From Candidatus Saccharimonadota bacterium (GTDB lineage Bacteria > Patescibacteriota > Saccharimonadia > Saccharimonadales > Saccharimonadaceae): a stretch of 37,920 bases of DNA. Below, one piece after another: positions 24,715 to 33,817 of this stretch (its first letter is position 1; the number at the start of each line of letters is the position of its first letter). Under the pieces are notes generated by a model that was given only the letters and a program-made list of their open reading frames with translations, had not been told where the DNA came from and did no database searches. Location: assembly GCA_017545595.1 (NCBI GenBank), contig JAFWLO010000011.1, positions 1 through 37,920 on the forward strand, given 5' to 3'. The translations under genes were made by a program, and so were the position numbers.

Positions 24715-25470
24715 ATGGAAGAAAAAGCCCTAAAAACATCGTGGAAACAGAGAATTGTCATCGGTCTCATCGCTGTCCTTCTTCTCGGTTCGACAATTGC
24801 AATTTATGCCTTCACTGTCCTTGGGAACGAAGTCGACTACTCTAAAATGACCCAAACTCAGCTCGAAACCGCCTACGAACAAACTTATTCCGAATACGAA
24901 GCCGAAGTTTCCGCCCTCTCTTCCCAGTACTATAACGAATTCGTCGCATATAAGACCAACGTCAAGGCCTACAACACCACAACCGCAAACTCCGGCGGAG
25001 TCGTCATGAAAGACCTCAAAGAAGGCACCGGCGCCGACCTTCCCGAAAATTATTCCGCCTACTACATTGGTTGGTGTGCCGACGAAACCATTTTCGATTC
25101 CAGCTTCGATAATTACGAAGAGCCGACCTCCCTTAAAGCCCCGCTCGCCGTCACTCCCGACAGCCTCATCGACGGCTGGTACACTGGGACCGAAGGCATG
25201 AAACTCGGCGGAATCCGCGAAATCACCATTCCTGGCCCTCTCGCCTATGGCGACACTCAAGAAATCTGTGGCGGAAAGAACACTCCGTTAAAATTCATCG
25301 TCCTTGCCATAGAAACCAATTCTAAACTCGAAGAACTCTCCAAAAAACTGAACAACATCTATCTCGCTCTTTCCGACGTTTACACTCAGAATTACTCCAA
25401 CTATTCCGCCCCCGACGTCACCGGCTCCGATAGCTCCGAGAATAACATCGAAATCTCTCCAGAGGAATAG
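24715..25470 (+). CDS. Membrane-anchored FKBP-type peptidyl-prolyl isomerase
   Basis: Predicted extracytoplasmic folding helper of 251 residues. A basic N-terminus and one membrane helix (about 14-36) act as a signal anchor. A charged helical stretch (about 42-85) follows, and then an FKBP domain (about 95-205) with the family landmarks FDSSF, the loop up to DSLIDGWYTGTEGMKLGGIREITIP, AYG, and TPLKFIVLAIE. The Trp in GWYTG matches the floor of the FKBP proline pocket. A short Ser/Asp/Glu-rich tail ends the protein. It catalyses proline cis-trans isomerisation, presumably on secreted proteins outside the membrane. It has a strong Shine-Dalgarno site and is followed after four bases by the exonuclease gene. 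Confidence 0.88.
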   Translation: MEEKALKTSWKQRIVIGLIAVLLLGSTIAIYAFTVLGNEVDYSKMTQTQLETAYEQTYSEYEAEVSALSSQYYNEFVAYKTNVKAYNTTTANSGGVVMKDLKEGTGADLPENYSAYYIGWCADETIFDSSFDNYEEPTSLKAPLAVTPDSLIDGWYTGTEGMKLGGIREITIPGPLAYGDTQEICGGKNTPLKFIVLAIETNSKLEELSKKLNNIYLALSDVYTQNYSNYSAPDVTGSDSSENNIEISPEE

Positions 25471-25474
25471 CTTA

Positions 25475-26893
25475 GTGGCTCGTCCGACGTTTTTCTTTTA
25501 CGATTTAGAGACCTCCGGCTTGAGTCCTTCCGACGACCGCATCATGCAGTTCGCCGGCCAACGCACCGATTTGAACCTCCATCCTTTAGACGACCCTGTC
25601 AATCTCCTCGTAAAACTCCCTGACGACACGCTCCCTTCCCCCGGAGCCATTCTCACCACAAAAATCACCCCTCAAAAAACCCAAGAAGACGGTCTCCTCG
25701 AGCACGAACTCGCCGAATTCCTCGCGAAAGAAATCTTCCGCCCCGACACTATCATCCTCGGCTTCAACTCCGTCCGTTTTGACGATAAATTCATCCAACA
25801 TCTCTTCTGGCGTAATTTTTACGACCCTTACGAATGGCAATGGCGCGATGGTCGTTCTCGCTGGGATATGCTCGACGTCGTCCGCATGACTCGTGCTCTC
25901 CGCCCAGAAGGAATAAACTGGCCCGTAACCGACGACGGAAAGCCCACGAACCGCCTCGAGCTCATCACGAAACTCAACGGAATTTCTCACGAATCCGCTC
26001 ACGACGCCCTTTCCGACGTAAACGCCCTTATCGACGTCACTCGCCTCATTCGCGACCGCCAACCCAAACTCTTTTCCTATCTCTTCAAAATGCGCGACAA
26101 AAGGGAAGTAAAGTCCATGATAAACCTTTCCTCGCCCTCCCCCTTAGTCTATACTTCCGGCCGTTTCGGCTCAAAACACAATTTTACAACCGTTGTTTTT
26201 CCTCTATTTTTAACCAAAAAGGGCAACGTCGTCGTTTTTGATCTCAGAAAATCTCCCGAAGAGCTCCTGAAAGAAACCTTCCCCGAAACTCCTTTAAAAG
26301 ACATTCCTCTGGAAGAATTCTGGAAATTCTCCCCAACCGTGAAGGAACTCGCCTTCAACAAATGCCCCGCCGTCGCCCCTCTCGGCGTTCTCGACCAAGA
26401 ATCCGGCTGGGAAAAGCTCGAGCTCTCTCGTGACCTCATCGAGAAAAACCTCTCCGCCCTAAAATCCTCCGCCGATTTCCTTAAAAAACTCAAAAAAGCC
26501 TTCTCCTCCGGAGAATACGACAAACCTCCCGTTGACGTCGAATCTTCTCTTTATGATTCTTTCATTCCTGACGCCGACAAAGTTCGCCTCGCCGCCGTCC
26601 GAACCGGAAACGCGACCTCCCTTGCCGACTTCCACCCTAACTTCGCTGATGAGCGCCTTCCCGAACTCCTCCTTCACTACAAAGCTAAAAACTTCCCGAC
26701 CTCCCTCTCTGACTCCGAAATGGAAAAATGGCAAGAATACCGCCATGCTCGCCTAAACCGCCAAGCCCCCGTCTTCCTTTCCGAACTTAAACAATTCAAA
26801 GAAGTCGCAGAAAAGTCCAACAACTCCGACCAACTCTTTCTCCTCGAAGAACTCTCTCTCTGGTATCAATCCCTCCAAGATTCCGATTATTAA
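25475..26893 (+). CDS. sbcB: Exodeoxyribonuclease I (SbcB-like)
   Basis: DEDDh-family 3'-to-5' exonuclease that degrades single-stranded DNA in recombination and mismatch repair. The 472-residue protein starts with GTG at 25475; AGAGGA at 25461-25466 gives good spacing and the family motif lies at the very N-terminus. Catalytic residues visible are Asp10 and Glu12 in FYDLETSG, an Asp in RFDDKF (103/104), His176 in SAHDALSD and Asp181. The segment DRIMQFAGQRTD is typical of exonuclease I rather than DnaQ. The C-terminal SH3-like and helical regions are present in length but diverged. It is last in the pheS-pheT-FKBP-sbcB cluster. Naming rests on the catalytic domain. Confidence 0.9.
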   Translation: MARPTFFFYDLETSGLSPSDDRIMQFAGQRTDLNLHPLDDPVNLLVKLPDDTLPSPGAILTTKITPQKTQEDGLLEHELAEFLAKEIFRPDTIILGFNSVRFDDKFIQHLFWRNFYDPYEWQWRDGRSRWDMLDVVRMTRALRPEGINWPVTDDGKPTNRLELITKLNGISHESAHDALSDVNALIDVTRLIRDRQPKLFSYLFKMRDKREVKSMINLSSPSPLVYTSGRFGSKHNFTTVVFPLFLTKKGNVVVFDLRKSPEELLKETFPETPLKDIPLEEFWKFSPTVKELAFNKCPAVAPLGVLDQESGWEKLELSRDLIEKNLSALKSSADFLKKLKKAFSSGEYDKPPVDVESSLYDSFIPDADKVRLAAVRTGNATSLADFHPNFADERLPELLLHYKAKNFPTSLSDSEMEKWQEYRHARLNRQAPVFLSELKQFKEVAEKSNNSDQLFLLEELSLWYQSLQDSDY

Positions 26894-26919
26894 CCCCTTT
26901 AGAAACACTATATCTCTTC

Positions 26920-26948
26920 ATTATAGCACAACCACTTTAATTTGTCAA
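26920..26948 (-). promoter_or_regulatory. Consensus sigma-70-type promoter pointing antisense into sbcB
   Basis: On the minus strand: -35 TTGACA (26948-26943), exactly 17 bases, and -10 TATAAT (26925-26920) preceded by TGC. No minus-strand gene lies downstream, so transcription from about 26913 would run antisense to the 3' end of sbcB. The -10 and the bases after it are identical to a site inside the methyltransferase gene at 34631-34648. Confidence 0.65.
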
Positions 26949-27033
26949 GTCCACACCAAGCTCGCCTCTAGAAAAACTCCAAAAACACCCAAAACCCCTA
27001 AAACACCCTAGAAACCTCTCCTAGCCCTCTCTC

Positions 27034-27062
27034 TGGACATTTTTAGAAAAAAAGAGTATAAT
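27034..27062 (+). promoter_or_regulatory. uvrA promoter, short or no leader
   Basis: -35 TGGACA (27034-27039), 17-base spacer, -10 TATAAT (27057-27062). The ATG at 27073 is ten bases past the -10, leaving about four bases of leader and no Shine-Dalgarno site. Confidence 0.7.
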
Positions 27063-27072
27063 ACTAAAGTTT

Positions 27073-29952
27073 ATGGAAGACAACTTTATAAAGATTCGTG
27101 GCGCCCGCCAACACAACCTAAAAAACATCGATGTCGATATTCCCCGAGATAAGTTAGTCATCATCACCGGCCTTTCCGGTTCCGGAAAGTCCTCTCTCGC
27201 TTTCGACACCATCTATGCCGAAGGCCAGCGTCGTTATGTTGAATCCCTCTCTTCCTATGCCAGAATGTTTCTCGGCGTCATGGATAAACCCGACGTTGAC
27301 ACAATAACCGGCCTCTCCCCCGCGATCTCCATCGACCAAAAATCTACTTCTCGAAACCCCCGCTCAACCGTCGCGACCGTCACCGAAGTTTACGATTATC
27401 TCCGTCTTCTTTTTGCTCGCGTCGGCGTCCCCCACTGCCCCGTCTGTCATCGCGAAGTCTCCCGTCGCTCCGTCGAAAACATCGTCGACGAAGTTCTAAA
27501 ACTCCCCCTCGGGTCGAAGTTAATTCTCCTCGCCCCTCTCGTTTCCGCTAAAAAAGGTGAATTTGCCCATATCCCCGACCAATACATCTCGAAAGGTTTC
27601 TCTCGCGTCCGCGTGGACGGAATCATCTACGCCCTCGACGAATTCCCCGAACTCGAAAAAAACGAACGCCACGACATAGAACTCGTCGTTGACCGTTTTA
27701 TCCTCTCTCCCGACCTCTCGTCTCGTATCACCGGCTCCATTGAACAAGCCCTAGAAATCGGCCAAGGCATCATTAAGCTCCTCAAAATCTCCGACAACTC
27801 CACCTCCATTTCTAAAAAGGGAATCGACGAGTCTGACGTTTTAACCTTCTCCCAACGCTACGCCTGCGACCTCCACCCTAACGAACTTATCCCCGAGCTC
27901 ACTCCCCGACTTTTTTCCTTCAACGCTCCCGAAGGCGCATGCCCGACCTGTACGGGGCTCGGAAGCCGCATGGAAATCGACCCTGCCCTCGTCTTCAACC
28001 CAAATTTAACCATCTCTGAAGGTGGAATCCGCCCCTTTAACCGCGTTTCCTACGATTCTTACTGGCTGAAACGCCTTGCCATGGTCGGCGAACGCCACGG
28101 CTTCTCTATTCACGTCCCCATCCGCGACCTAAAACCCGCCGACCTCGACATTATCCTCTATGGAACCGGAAACGAAAAATACCGCGTAACCGTCTCTGGT
28201 CGTGGAAAATTCTCCGAAGGAACGACTTACGAAACCACTTTTGAAGGCGTTATTCCTAATCTCGAACGTCGCTACAACAACCCCGACACTTCCGAATTTA
28301 TCAAGAAAGATATCGAACGTTTCATGCGCGTCCGCGAATGTCAGACCTGCCACGGCGCCCGTCTAAAACCTTCCGTCCTCGCCGTTACCGTCCACGATTT
28401 AAACATTATCGATATGTGCTCTCTCGACGTCGATTCCACCCTTAAAATCCTCAATCAAGACCTTAAATTCTCCCCCGAAGAATCTCTAATCGCCGACCCC
28501 ATCCTTAAAGAAATCCGCGAACGCGTTCAATTTATGCAAGACGTCGGTCTCGGCTATCTCGAACTCGGCCGCGCCGCGAACACCCTCTCCGGAGGCGAAG
28601 CTCAACGCATCCGCCTCGCGACTCAAATCGGCTCCGGCCTCCAAGGCGTTCTTTATGTTCTCGACGAGCCTTCAATTGGCCTTCATCAGCGCGACAATGA
28701 CAAACTCATCTCCACCTTAAAACACCTCCGCGACCTCAAAAACACCGTTCTTGTCGTCGAGCACGACGAAGACACCATGCTCTCGAGCGACTACATCATC
28801 GACATCGGTCCTGGCGCCGGTTCTAAAGGTGGCCGTCTTGTCGCCGCCGGCACCCCCGAAGAAGTCATGAACAACCCCGACTCCATCACCGGAAAATACC
28901 TTTCTGGCGCCCTTAAAATCGACCCCCCGAAAAAACGCAGAAAACCCAAAAAGGGCAAATTTTTGACTGTCGTTGGCGCTCGCGAAAACAACCTTAAAAA
29001 CCTCACCGTCAACTTCCCTCTCGGCGTCATGACTGTCGTTTCCGGTGTCTCTGGTTCCGGAAAGTCCACCCTCGTAAACGAAATTCTCGCAAAAGAACTT
29101 CAAGCCCGCCTGAACCACGCCCAGACCGTCCCAGGTCTCCACGATCGAATCGAGGGCATAGAAAACCTCGACAAAGTCGTCATCGTCGACCAATCCCCAA
29201 TCGGCCGCACCCCAAGAAGCAACCCTGCGACTTACACCGGCGTTTTCACCGCCATCCGCGACCTCTACGCTGCCCAGCCCGAGTCCGAGCTTCGTGGCTA
29301 TAAATCCGGGCGCTTCTCCTTCAATGTCAAAGGCGGACGTTGCGAAGCTTGTCAGGGTGACGGCGTTAACAAAATCGAAATGCATTTCCTCCCCGACGTT
29401 TACGTCACCTGTCCCGAATGTCACGGTCGTCGCTACAACCGCGAAGCTCTCGAAATAAAGTACAAAGGAAAAGACATTTCCGAAGTCCTAGAAATGACTA
29501 TTGACGAAGCTGTCGAATTCTTTTCTAACATCCCTGCCATCTTTAACAAACTAAAAACCCTTCAAGAAGTCGGCCTCGGTTATATTCGTCTCGGTCAGCC
29601 CGCAACAACCTTCTCCGGAGGCGAAGCTCAGCGCATCAAACTCGCGACCGAACTCTCTCGTCGTTCAACCGGAAAAACCCTCTACATTCTCGACGAACCT
29701 ACAACCGGTCTCCACACCGACGACGTAAAGCGTCTCCTCGCCATCCTCGACAAACTCGTCGCTGGCGGAAACACCATGATTATCATCGAACACAACCTCC
29801 ACGTCATAAAATCCGCCGACTGGATTATCGACATGGGTCCCGAAGGAGGCCAAGGAGGTGGTCGAATCATCGCCGAAGGCACCCCCGAATCCCTCGCAAA
29901 AAATCCCGACACCCCGACAGGGAAATACCTCAAAAATCTCCTCAAAAACTAA
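27073..29952 (+). CDS. uvrA: Excinuclease ABC subunit A
   Basis: DNA-damage sensor of nucleotide-excision repair; it loads UvrB at lesions. The 959-residue protein has two ABC ATPase modules: Walker A GLSGSGKS (33-40) and GVSGSGKST in the second half, with both signature motifs ([14 protein letters not shown] and [14 protein letters not shown]) and Walker B regions ([10 protein letters not shown] and [10 protein letters not shown]). Zinc-binding modules are visible: ACPTCTG paired with CQTCHG, and CEACQGDG paired with [17 protein letters not shown] lies in the UvrB-interaction region. The length matches bacterial UvrA. It has its own promoter and no adjacent uvrB or uvrC in the window. Confidence 0.98.
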   Translation: MEDNFIKIRGARQHNLKNIDVDIPRDKLVIITGLSGSGKSSLAFDTIYAEGQRRYVESLSSYARMFLGVMDKPDVDTITGLSPAISIDQKSTSRNPRSTVATVTEVYDYLRLLFARVGVPHCPVCHREVSRRSVENIVDEVLKLPLGSKLILLAPLVSAKKGEFAHIPDQYISKGFSRVRVDGIIYALDEFPELEKNERHDIELVVDRFILSPDLSSRITGSIEQALEIGQGIIKLLKISDNSTSISKKGIDESDVLTFSQRYACDLHPNELIPELTPRLFSFNAPEGACPTCTGLGSRMEIDPALVFNPNLTISEGGIRPFNRVSYDSYWLKRLAMVGERHGFSIHVPIRDLKPADLDIILYGTGNEKYRVTVSGRGKFSEGTTYETTFEGVIPNLERRYNNPDTSEFIKKDIERFMRVRECQTCHGARLKPSVLAVTVHDLNIIDMCSLDVDSTLKILNQDLKFSPEESLIADPILKEIRERVQFMQDVGLGYLELGRAANTLSGGEAQRIRLATQIGSGLQGVLYVLDEPSIGLHQRDNDKLISTLKHLRDLKNTVLVVEHDEDTMLSSDYIIDIGPGAGSKGGRLVAAGTPEEVMNNPDSITGKYLSGALKIDPPKKRRKPKKGKFLTVVGARENNLKNLTVNFPLGVMTVVSGVSGSGKSTLVNEILAKELQARLNHAQTVPGLHDRIEGIENLDKVVIVDQSPIGRTPRSNPATYTGVFTAIRDLYAAQPESELRGYKSGRFSFNVKGGRCEACQGDGVNKIEMHFLPDVYVTCPECHGRRYNREALEIKYKGKDISEVLEMTIDEAVEFFSNIPAIFNKLKTLQEVGLGYIRLGQPATTFSGGEAQRIKLATELSRRSTGKTLYILDEPTTGLHTDDVKRLLAILDKLVAGGNTMIIIEHNLHVIKSADWIIDMGPEGGQGGGRIIAEGTPESLAKNPDTPTGKYLKNLLKN

Positions 29953-30042
29953 AAACCGAACAAACTAATTTCCCCGCATCACCCCAGTAAAACCGAACAA
30001 AACCTTAAAATTAGCTTAAAATAACCTTAAAAACTTTCTCCC

Positions 30043-30071
30043 TTGTTTTTTCTTTAAAAACGTGGTATAAT
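30043..30071 (+). promoter_or_regulatory. Promoter of unknown gene at 30113
   Basis: -35 TTGTTT (30043-30048), 17-base spacer, -10 TATAAT (30066-30071). The predicted 35-base leader ends with AAGGAGG at 30101-30107, five bases before the ATG. The rest of the 160-base gap after uvrA is AT-rich with no other feature. Confidence 0.75.
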
Positions 30072-30112
30072 AGTATTAGTTTCCCAAAACCGCACCTTTA
30101 AAGGAGGAACTT

Positions 30113-30607
30113 ATGCAGAAAGAAAGTTTACCTCGAAACAACGACCTCAGCATCATCAACGAAAAATTCGTAGAAGAGCTCGTCTCGTCTAAGCCTGACT
30201 CGAGAGAAGAAAACCACGCTATCGCCGTTCTTACCGGCCTCGTCAAAGTCCCGAGCGGAACATGGATTGATCTCTGTATGACCCCAGGCGGCCCCGAAGG
30301 TCCCGATGACACAGCTTATCGTCGTCGCATCATCAAATTCGCCACGGTTTTAACCGCCAACACTTTCGGTCGCCTTCGCTACGAAGTCTTCGACGCCATC
30401 GTCACTCGGATGAGTCTTTTCTATGTCAAAAACAGCTGGGGGCCTTCCCGGGTTTTCGCCGAATTCACCTTCAATCAGTTATTTTTTCACCTCATTTACG
30501 ACCTCGCCACAACCGACCAGAACACTTTCTCTAACCTCGACGCGAGAATCGTAAAGCTCTTCAGAATCTCCCTCGAGCATATCAATGATTGTCTTATCCG
30601 CGCCTAA
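30113..30607 (+). CDS. Unknown soluble protein
   Basis: Not recognised. It has 164 residues, no signal peptide and no clear membrane helix. The N-terminal half contains a helix (SIINEKFVEELVSS), a strand-like AIAVLTGLVKVPSGTWIDLCM and a Gly/Pro loop TPGGPEGPDD. The C-terminal half is rich in aromatic residues and probably helical (RLRYEVFDAIVTRMSLFYV, FAEFTFNQLFFHLIYDLA, FRISLEHINDCLIR). Support for a real gene is strong: consensus promoter, AAGGAGG at ideal spacing, codon use matching neighbours, and its own terminator right after the stop, so it is a self-contained transcription unit. Such small, well-expressed orphan genes may be lineage specific. No function is proposed. Confidence 0.8.
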   Translation: MQKESLPRNNDLSIINEKFVEELVSSKPDSREENHAIAVLTGLVKVPSGTWIDLCMTPGGPEGPDDTAYRRRIIKFATVLTANTFGRLRYEVFDAIVTRMSLFYVKNSWGPSRVFAEFTFNQLFFHLIYDLATTDQNTFSNLDARIVKLFRISLEHINDCLIRA

Positions 30608-30622
30608 CTTCCTCCAAACCCC

Positions 30623-30647
30623 GACCCCTCCCCAAGGGGTCTTTTTT
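30623..30647 (+). terminator. Intrinsic terminator after unknown gene
   Basis: A 7-bp stem GACCCCT (30623-30629) with AGGGGTC (30635-30641), a CCCCA loop and T6, starting 16 bases past the stop. Confidence 0.85.
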
Positions 30648-30670
30648 ATAATTTCGCCTCTCTCGACCCC

Positions 30671-30699
30671 TTGCTATATCTAAAAACCTCAATTATAAT
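30671..30699 (+). promoter_or_regulatory. Promoter of bL25 gene
   Basis: -35 TTGCTA (30671-30676), 17-base spacer, -10 TATAAT (30694-30699). A leader of about 19 bases carries AAGGAGGT at 30713-30720, four bases before the ATG at 30725. Confidence 0.8.
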
Positions 30700-30724
30700 A
30701 GTTCTATCACATAAGGAGGTAAAC

Positions 30725-31402
30725 ATGTCTGATTACAATTTAAGTTTGAGCGTCCGCACCGAAACAGGGAAGAAATCTCTCGCCCTCCGAAAGTCCGGCC
30801 TCGTTCCATCTGTTATTTATGGCGGAAAGTCCGAAATCCTCGCTCAGTCCCCCTACAACGAAACCGAAAAAGTCCTCAAACTCGCCGGTTATCACTCGCC
30901 AATCTCGCTCGAGATTGACGGCAAGAAAACACTCGCTCTCGCGAAATCTGTCTCTATAAACCCAGTTTCCCGCCGAATAGTATCCGTCTCTTTCCAAAAA
31001 ATTTCCGAAAGGAAAGTCGTCGAGGCGACAGCTCCAATCGTTCTTGAAAATTTCGAAGCCTCCGAAGCAAACAAACTCCACCTCACCCTCTCTCAACAGC
31101 TCGAAGAAATCTCCATAAAGGCCAAACCTTCCGCTCTTCCTGAGAAACTCCTTGTCGATGCCTCGGGCCTTGCCTCTCTCGACGATAAAATCCTTTTAAG
31201 CGACCTTACCCTCCCGAAAGGTGTCGAGTTTGCCGAAAAAGACCTTGATCTCTCGCAAGTCGTCGCGACTCTCTACGACTCCGCCGCCGAAGCCGAAGCT
31301 CGCGAAGCTCAGTCTTCCGAAGAATCCGAGCCTGTCGAAGCGGCCGACGTCCCGTCCGACAACGGCCAAAAGCCAGAAAATCCCGAATCAGCCGAAGCTT
31401 AA
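30725..31402 (+). CDS. rplY: Large-subunit ribosomal protein bL25 (CTC/TL5 type)
   Basis: Binds 5S rRNA in the 50S subunit. From the ATG at 30725 (MSDYNLSLSVRTETGKKS) it has 225 residues, the long two-domain form. The N-terminal 5S-binding domain holds the typical RKSGLVPSVIYGGK, followed by the SLEIDGKKTLALAKSVSINPVSRRIVSVSFQKI region. The C-terminal beta domain (about 95-185) has the IVLENF and KLLVDASGLASLDDKILLSDLTLPKGVEF segments. The protein closes with an Ala/Glu/Ser-rich acidic tail. A longer frame from 30671 lies upstream of the predicted transcript start and was rejected. It is a single-gene unit with a strong Shine-Dalgarno site and a terminator. Confidence 0.92.
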   Translation: MSDYNLSLSVRTETGKKSLALRKSGLVPSVIYGGKSEILAQSPYNETEKVLKLAGYHSPISLEIDGKKTLALAKSVSINPVSRRIVSVSFQKISERKVVEATAPIVLENFEASEANKLHLTLSQQLEEISIKAKPSALPEKLLVDASGLASLDDKILLSDLTLPKGVEFAEKDLDLSQVVATLYDSAAEAEAREAQSSEESEPVEAADVPSDNGQKPENPESAEA

Positions 31403-31424
31403 TTCTCTTAAAGAACAAGCAATC

Positions 31425-31454
31425 AAAAAGCCGCCCTTCCTGGGCGGCGTTTTT
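31425..31454. terminator. Bidirectional terminator between bL25 and the minus-strand unknown gene
   Basis: Stem GCCGCCC (31430-31436) with GGGCGGC (31442-31448) and a TTCCT loop, flanked by A5 on the left and T5 (after one G) on the right. It can serve both convergent genes. Confidence 0.85.
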
Positions 31455-31489
31455 AGGGGTATAGGTTGCAGAGAAAGATAGCAATAAAT

Positions 31490-31816
31490 TTAATTTCTCT
31501 TCATAAGAAGATAAACAAGATCGTCAATAAACTGTTGCATCTTCTGATTCAACTCAGAATACAGTTCAAACAAATCAACCATCTTGTCCGCTAAATACGA
31601 ATTCATATCGTCCGCCGCAACAACCGAAGAATAATCCCCAATCATTTCTTCAAGCTCGTCAGAAATATTGTTTTCCAGCGCAACGATATCGGTCAAATAA
31701 ATCTGGACCTCTGTTCCTTTAGTCCAGGCTTTATCGCTTCGCATAATTTCGCTCAACTCTTCAAACAACGAATCAAGCCGTTTTAATTTCTCACGAACTT
31801 CTATCCCATTCGACAT
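31490..31816 (-). CDS. Unknown small helical protein
   Basis: Not recognised. From the ATG at 31816 it has 108 residues (MSNGIEVREKLKRLDSLFEE), almost entirely helical by composition: acidic, with heptad-like Leu/Ile spacing in 8-25 and 50-105, no Cys and no membrane segment. It could form a small helical bundle or coiled-coil dimer. The start was chosen because AAAGGAGG lies eight bases upstream; an in-frame ATG at 31858 has no ribosome-binding site and lies in the predicted leader. A near-consensus minus-strand promoter precedes it, and the shared terminator at 31425-31454 follows. It forms its own transcription unit, with codon use like its neighbours. Confidence 0.75.
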   Translation of the reverse strand: MSNGIEVREKLKRLDSLFEELSEIMRSDKAWTKGTEVQIYLTDIVALENNISDELEEMIGDYSSVVAADDMNSYLADKMVDLFELYSELNQKMQQFIDDLVYLLMKRN

Positions 31817-31877
31817 TCTAAACCCCTCCTTTAACAAAATGTCAGCCATAAAGAACAAAAAATACCCCTATCCTTTC

Positions 31878-31906
31878 ATTATACCACACTCTTTCAAAAA
31901 AGTCAA
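31878..31906 (-). promoter_or_regulatory. Promoter of minus-strand unknown gene
   Basis: On the minus strand: -35 TTGACT (31906-31901), 17 bases, -10 TATAAT (31883-31878) preceded by TGG. The predicted leader is about 55 bases with AAAGGAGG at 31832-31825. Confidence 0.8.
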
Positions 31907-31990
31907 GCTTAACTCTGTTTTAAGCCTAAATCACCTCTAAACCACTCAAAAACAATCTCTTCATAGACATCTAAACTCCGCCCTCTACCT

Positions 31991-33811
31991 CTAGTGTTTC
32001 TTCAAAGCCTCCGTGTTAGCGATTAACCTCTCTACGAACGCCTTTTTCGCCTCAGGATAGTTTTTGTTATCTCCCCTCCAAGCCTCCAAAGCTGGCTCCT
32101 GAACCGCACGCGCAAAGGAGAAGGAAACTGGCCAAGGAAATGGCCCTTGATTCGTGATAGCCTGAAGATTCTCCGTCGCCTGTTCCGGCGTTTGCCCGCC
32201 AGACAAGAAGACTACCCCAGCGACATCCTTAGGAACAAATCTCTTAAGAACCCTTGAAGTCCAAAGCCCAACCTGTTCCGGAGAAGATTGTTGCGTATAT
32301 TTCTTCCCGGCACAAATCATATTCACCTTCAAAATCACCGCATTCATCTGGACCTGCTTCTCTTTAAGCTCTCTAAACAACTCTCTAAGAATTATCCCCG
32401 TATATCCTGCGCATTTCTCAATCGGATAATCCCCGTCATAAACCACCTCCGGCTCCACAATCGGCACAATCCTCGCCCTCTGACAAGCTTTCGCGTACTC
32501 CGCCAAAATTTCCACATTTTTAAGAATCTCATTTTTCGACGGCGTTGTCTCAGAAATCTCAAAAGCCGCCCTCCACTTCGCAAACCTCAGTCCCATCTCA
32601 TAATATTCATCAAGCCTCTCGTCTATCCCCTCGAGTCCAAGCGTGTATTTTTCGCTCGACCCAGAAAAATTCTGAAGCCCGAGATCAACTTTTATCCCCG
32701 GAATAACCCCTCTATTCGTCAAAAACTGCACGAAATTCTGCCCGTCGTCCGCTTTCTGCCTCGCCGTCTCGTCGAACAAAATCACCCCATTAACATATTT
32801 CTCTAGTCCTTCAGCCGTAAAAAACAAGTTTCGATAGTCTCGACGATGCTGATAATCGTCAGGAATCCCAGCTATCTCAAACTTTTTATGAATCGACCCT
32901 CCAGATTCGTCCGCCGCCAAAATCCCTTTTCCTCTCGTCATCAGTTGCGACGCCATCTGTCTAAGATTAACTCCGCTCGACTTTTCTTCTCGAACCAGCT
33001 CTTCAAGCTCCTCAAAATCTTTTGTCTCATCGAGCCTCGTATTCTCTATATTAAACTTCGCCATAAGCAGGGAATCACCTACGGTTTTCCTCCTCAGCGC
33101 CGCCCCGAACACACTCGCTGCTACAATAGAATACGTCGTAAGATGCGTAAACAGCTCTGTCTTTCTTAGTTTCGCAAATTTCACCTCTGTTTTTTCAATA
33201 GAAACGCCCTCTTCAGAAATCCGACAAACCCTCCCCCTTGAAGAAATCCCCTTCGTCTCTTTATCCGCAAACACCAGTTCCGCTCTCTCGACAAGTGGAA
33301 TTGAAGCCTTAGTCAACTTCTTCGGCGCATAAATCGCGAGCCTCGTCCTCGGATTTTCCTCTAAAATCTTCGAGATATCTTCAGCGAGTTTATTAGAAAT
33401 AATCGCCGACCTATCCACAAAAATCCACCCATATTTTTTGTCAAAATCCTCTGGATCTATCTCCGTCGCGCGTTTTTCCGTCGGAACAAGATAAGAAATC
33501 TGTTCCCCAGCACACAAAATATATCTATGATTAATGTTTTTCACCTTAGAATAATCAAAATCGCCTCTCTCGAGTCGAATATCCTCGCTAAACACATCCG
33601 CCTCGATTCCGAACCTCCTAAGCACCTCAAGCGTAACCACAACCCCAGAAAACACACTAGTCCTCTTAAAGAACTCGTGTGCACTCCCATCAAACCCCCA
33701 ATCAAGCCACTTCACCCCTCTCTCGTCCGTTTCGAGCTCCTCTTTCCGTTCATTCAACATCAAATAACTATCTTTTAACACATTTCCAACAATCAAGATC
33801 TTTTCGCTCAT
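31991..33811 (-). CDS. Degenerate PfkB-like domain fused to class I fructose-bisphosphate aldolase
   Basis: A 606-residue fusion. Residues about 285-606 are a class I aldolase, which cleaves fructose 1,6-bisphosphate to two triose phosphates through a lysine Schiff base. Landmarks are RGKGILAADES (293-303), GIKVDLG (372-378), AKWRAAFEI (411-419, Lys412), IVEPEV (451-456) and the Schiff-base Lys495 in ILKVNM, then FLSGGQTPEQA (535-545). Residues 1 to about 265 resemble a PfkB/ribokinase fold (opening KILIVGNVLKDSY), but the C-terminal anion-hole motif, usually DTxGAGD, appears as THLTTYSIVAAS (222-233), so the catalytic base seems lost. The front half may therefore be structural or regulatory. 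The start at 33811 is set by the -10 element directly upstream; a longer frame was rejected. Confidence 0.87.
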   Translation of the reverse strand: MSEKILIVGNVLKDSYLMLNERKEELETDERGVKWLDWGFDGSAHEFFKRTSVFSGVVVTLEVLRRFGIEADVFSEDIRLERGDFDYSKVKNINHRYILCAGEQISYLVPTEKRATEIDPEDFDKKYGWIFVDRSAIISNKLAEDISKILEENPRTRLAIYAPKKLTKASIPLVERAELVFADKETKGISSRGRVCRISEEGVSIEKTEVKFAKLRKTELFTHLTTYSIVAASVFGAALRRKTVGDSLLMAKFNIENTRLDETKDFEELEELVREEKSSGVNLRQMASQLMTRGKGILAADESGGSIHKKFEIAGIPDDYQHRRDYRNLFFTAEGLEKYVNGVILFDETARQKADDGQNFVQFLTNRGVIPGIKVDLGLQNFSGSSEKYTLGLEGIDERLDEYYEMGLRFAKWRAAFEISETTPSKNEILKNVEILAEYAKACQRARIVPIVEPEVVYDGDYPIEKCAGYTGIILRELFRELKEKQVQMNAVILKVNMICAGKKYTQQSSPEQVGLWTSRVLKRFVPKDVAGVVFLSGGQTPEQATENLQAITNQGPFPWPVSFSFARAVQEPALEAWRGDNKNYPEAKKAFVERLIANTEALKKH

Positions 33812-33817
33812 GCTAAA

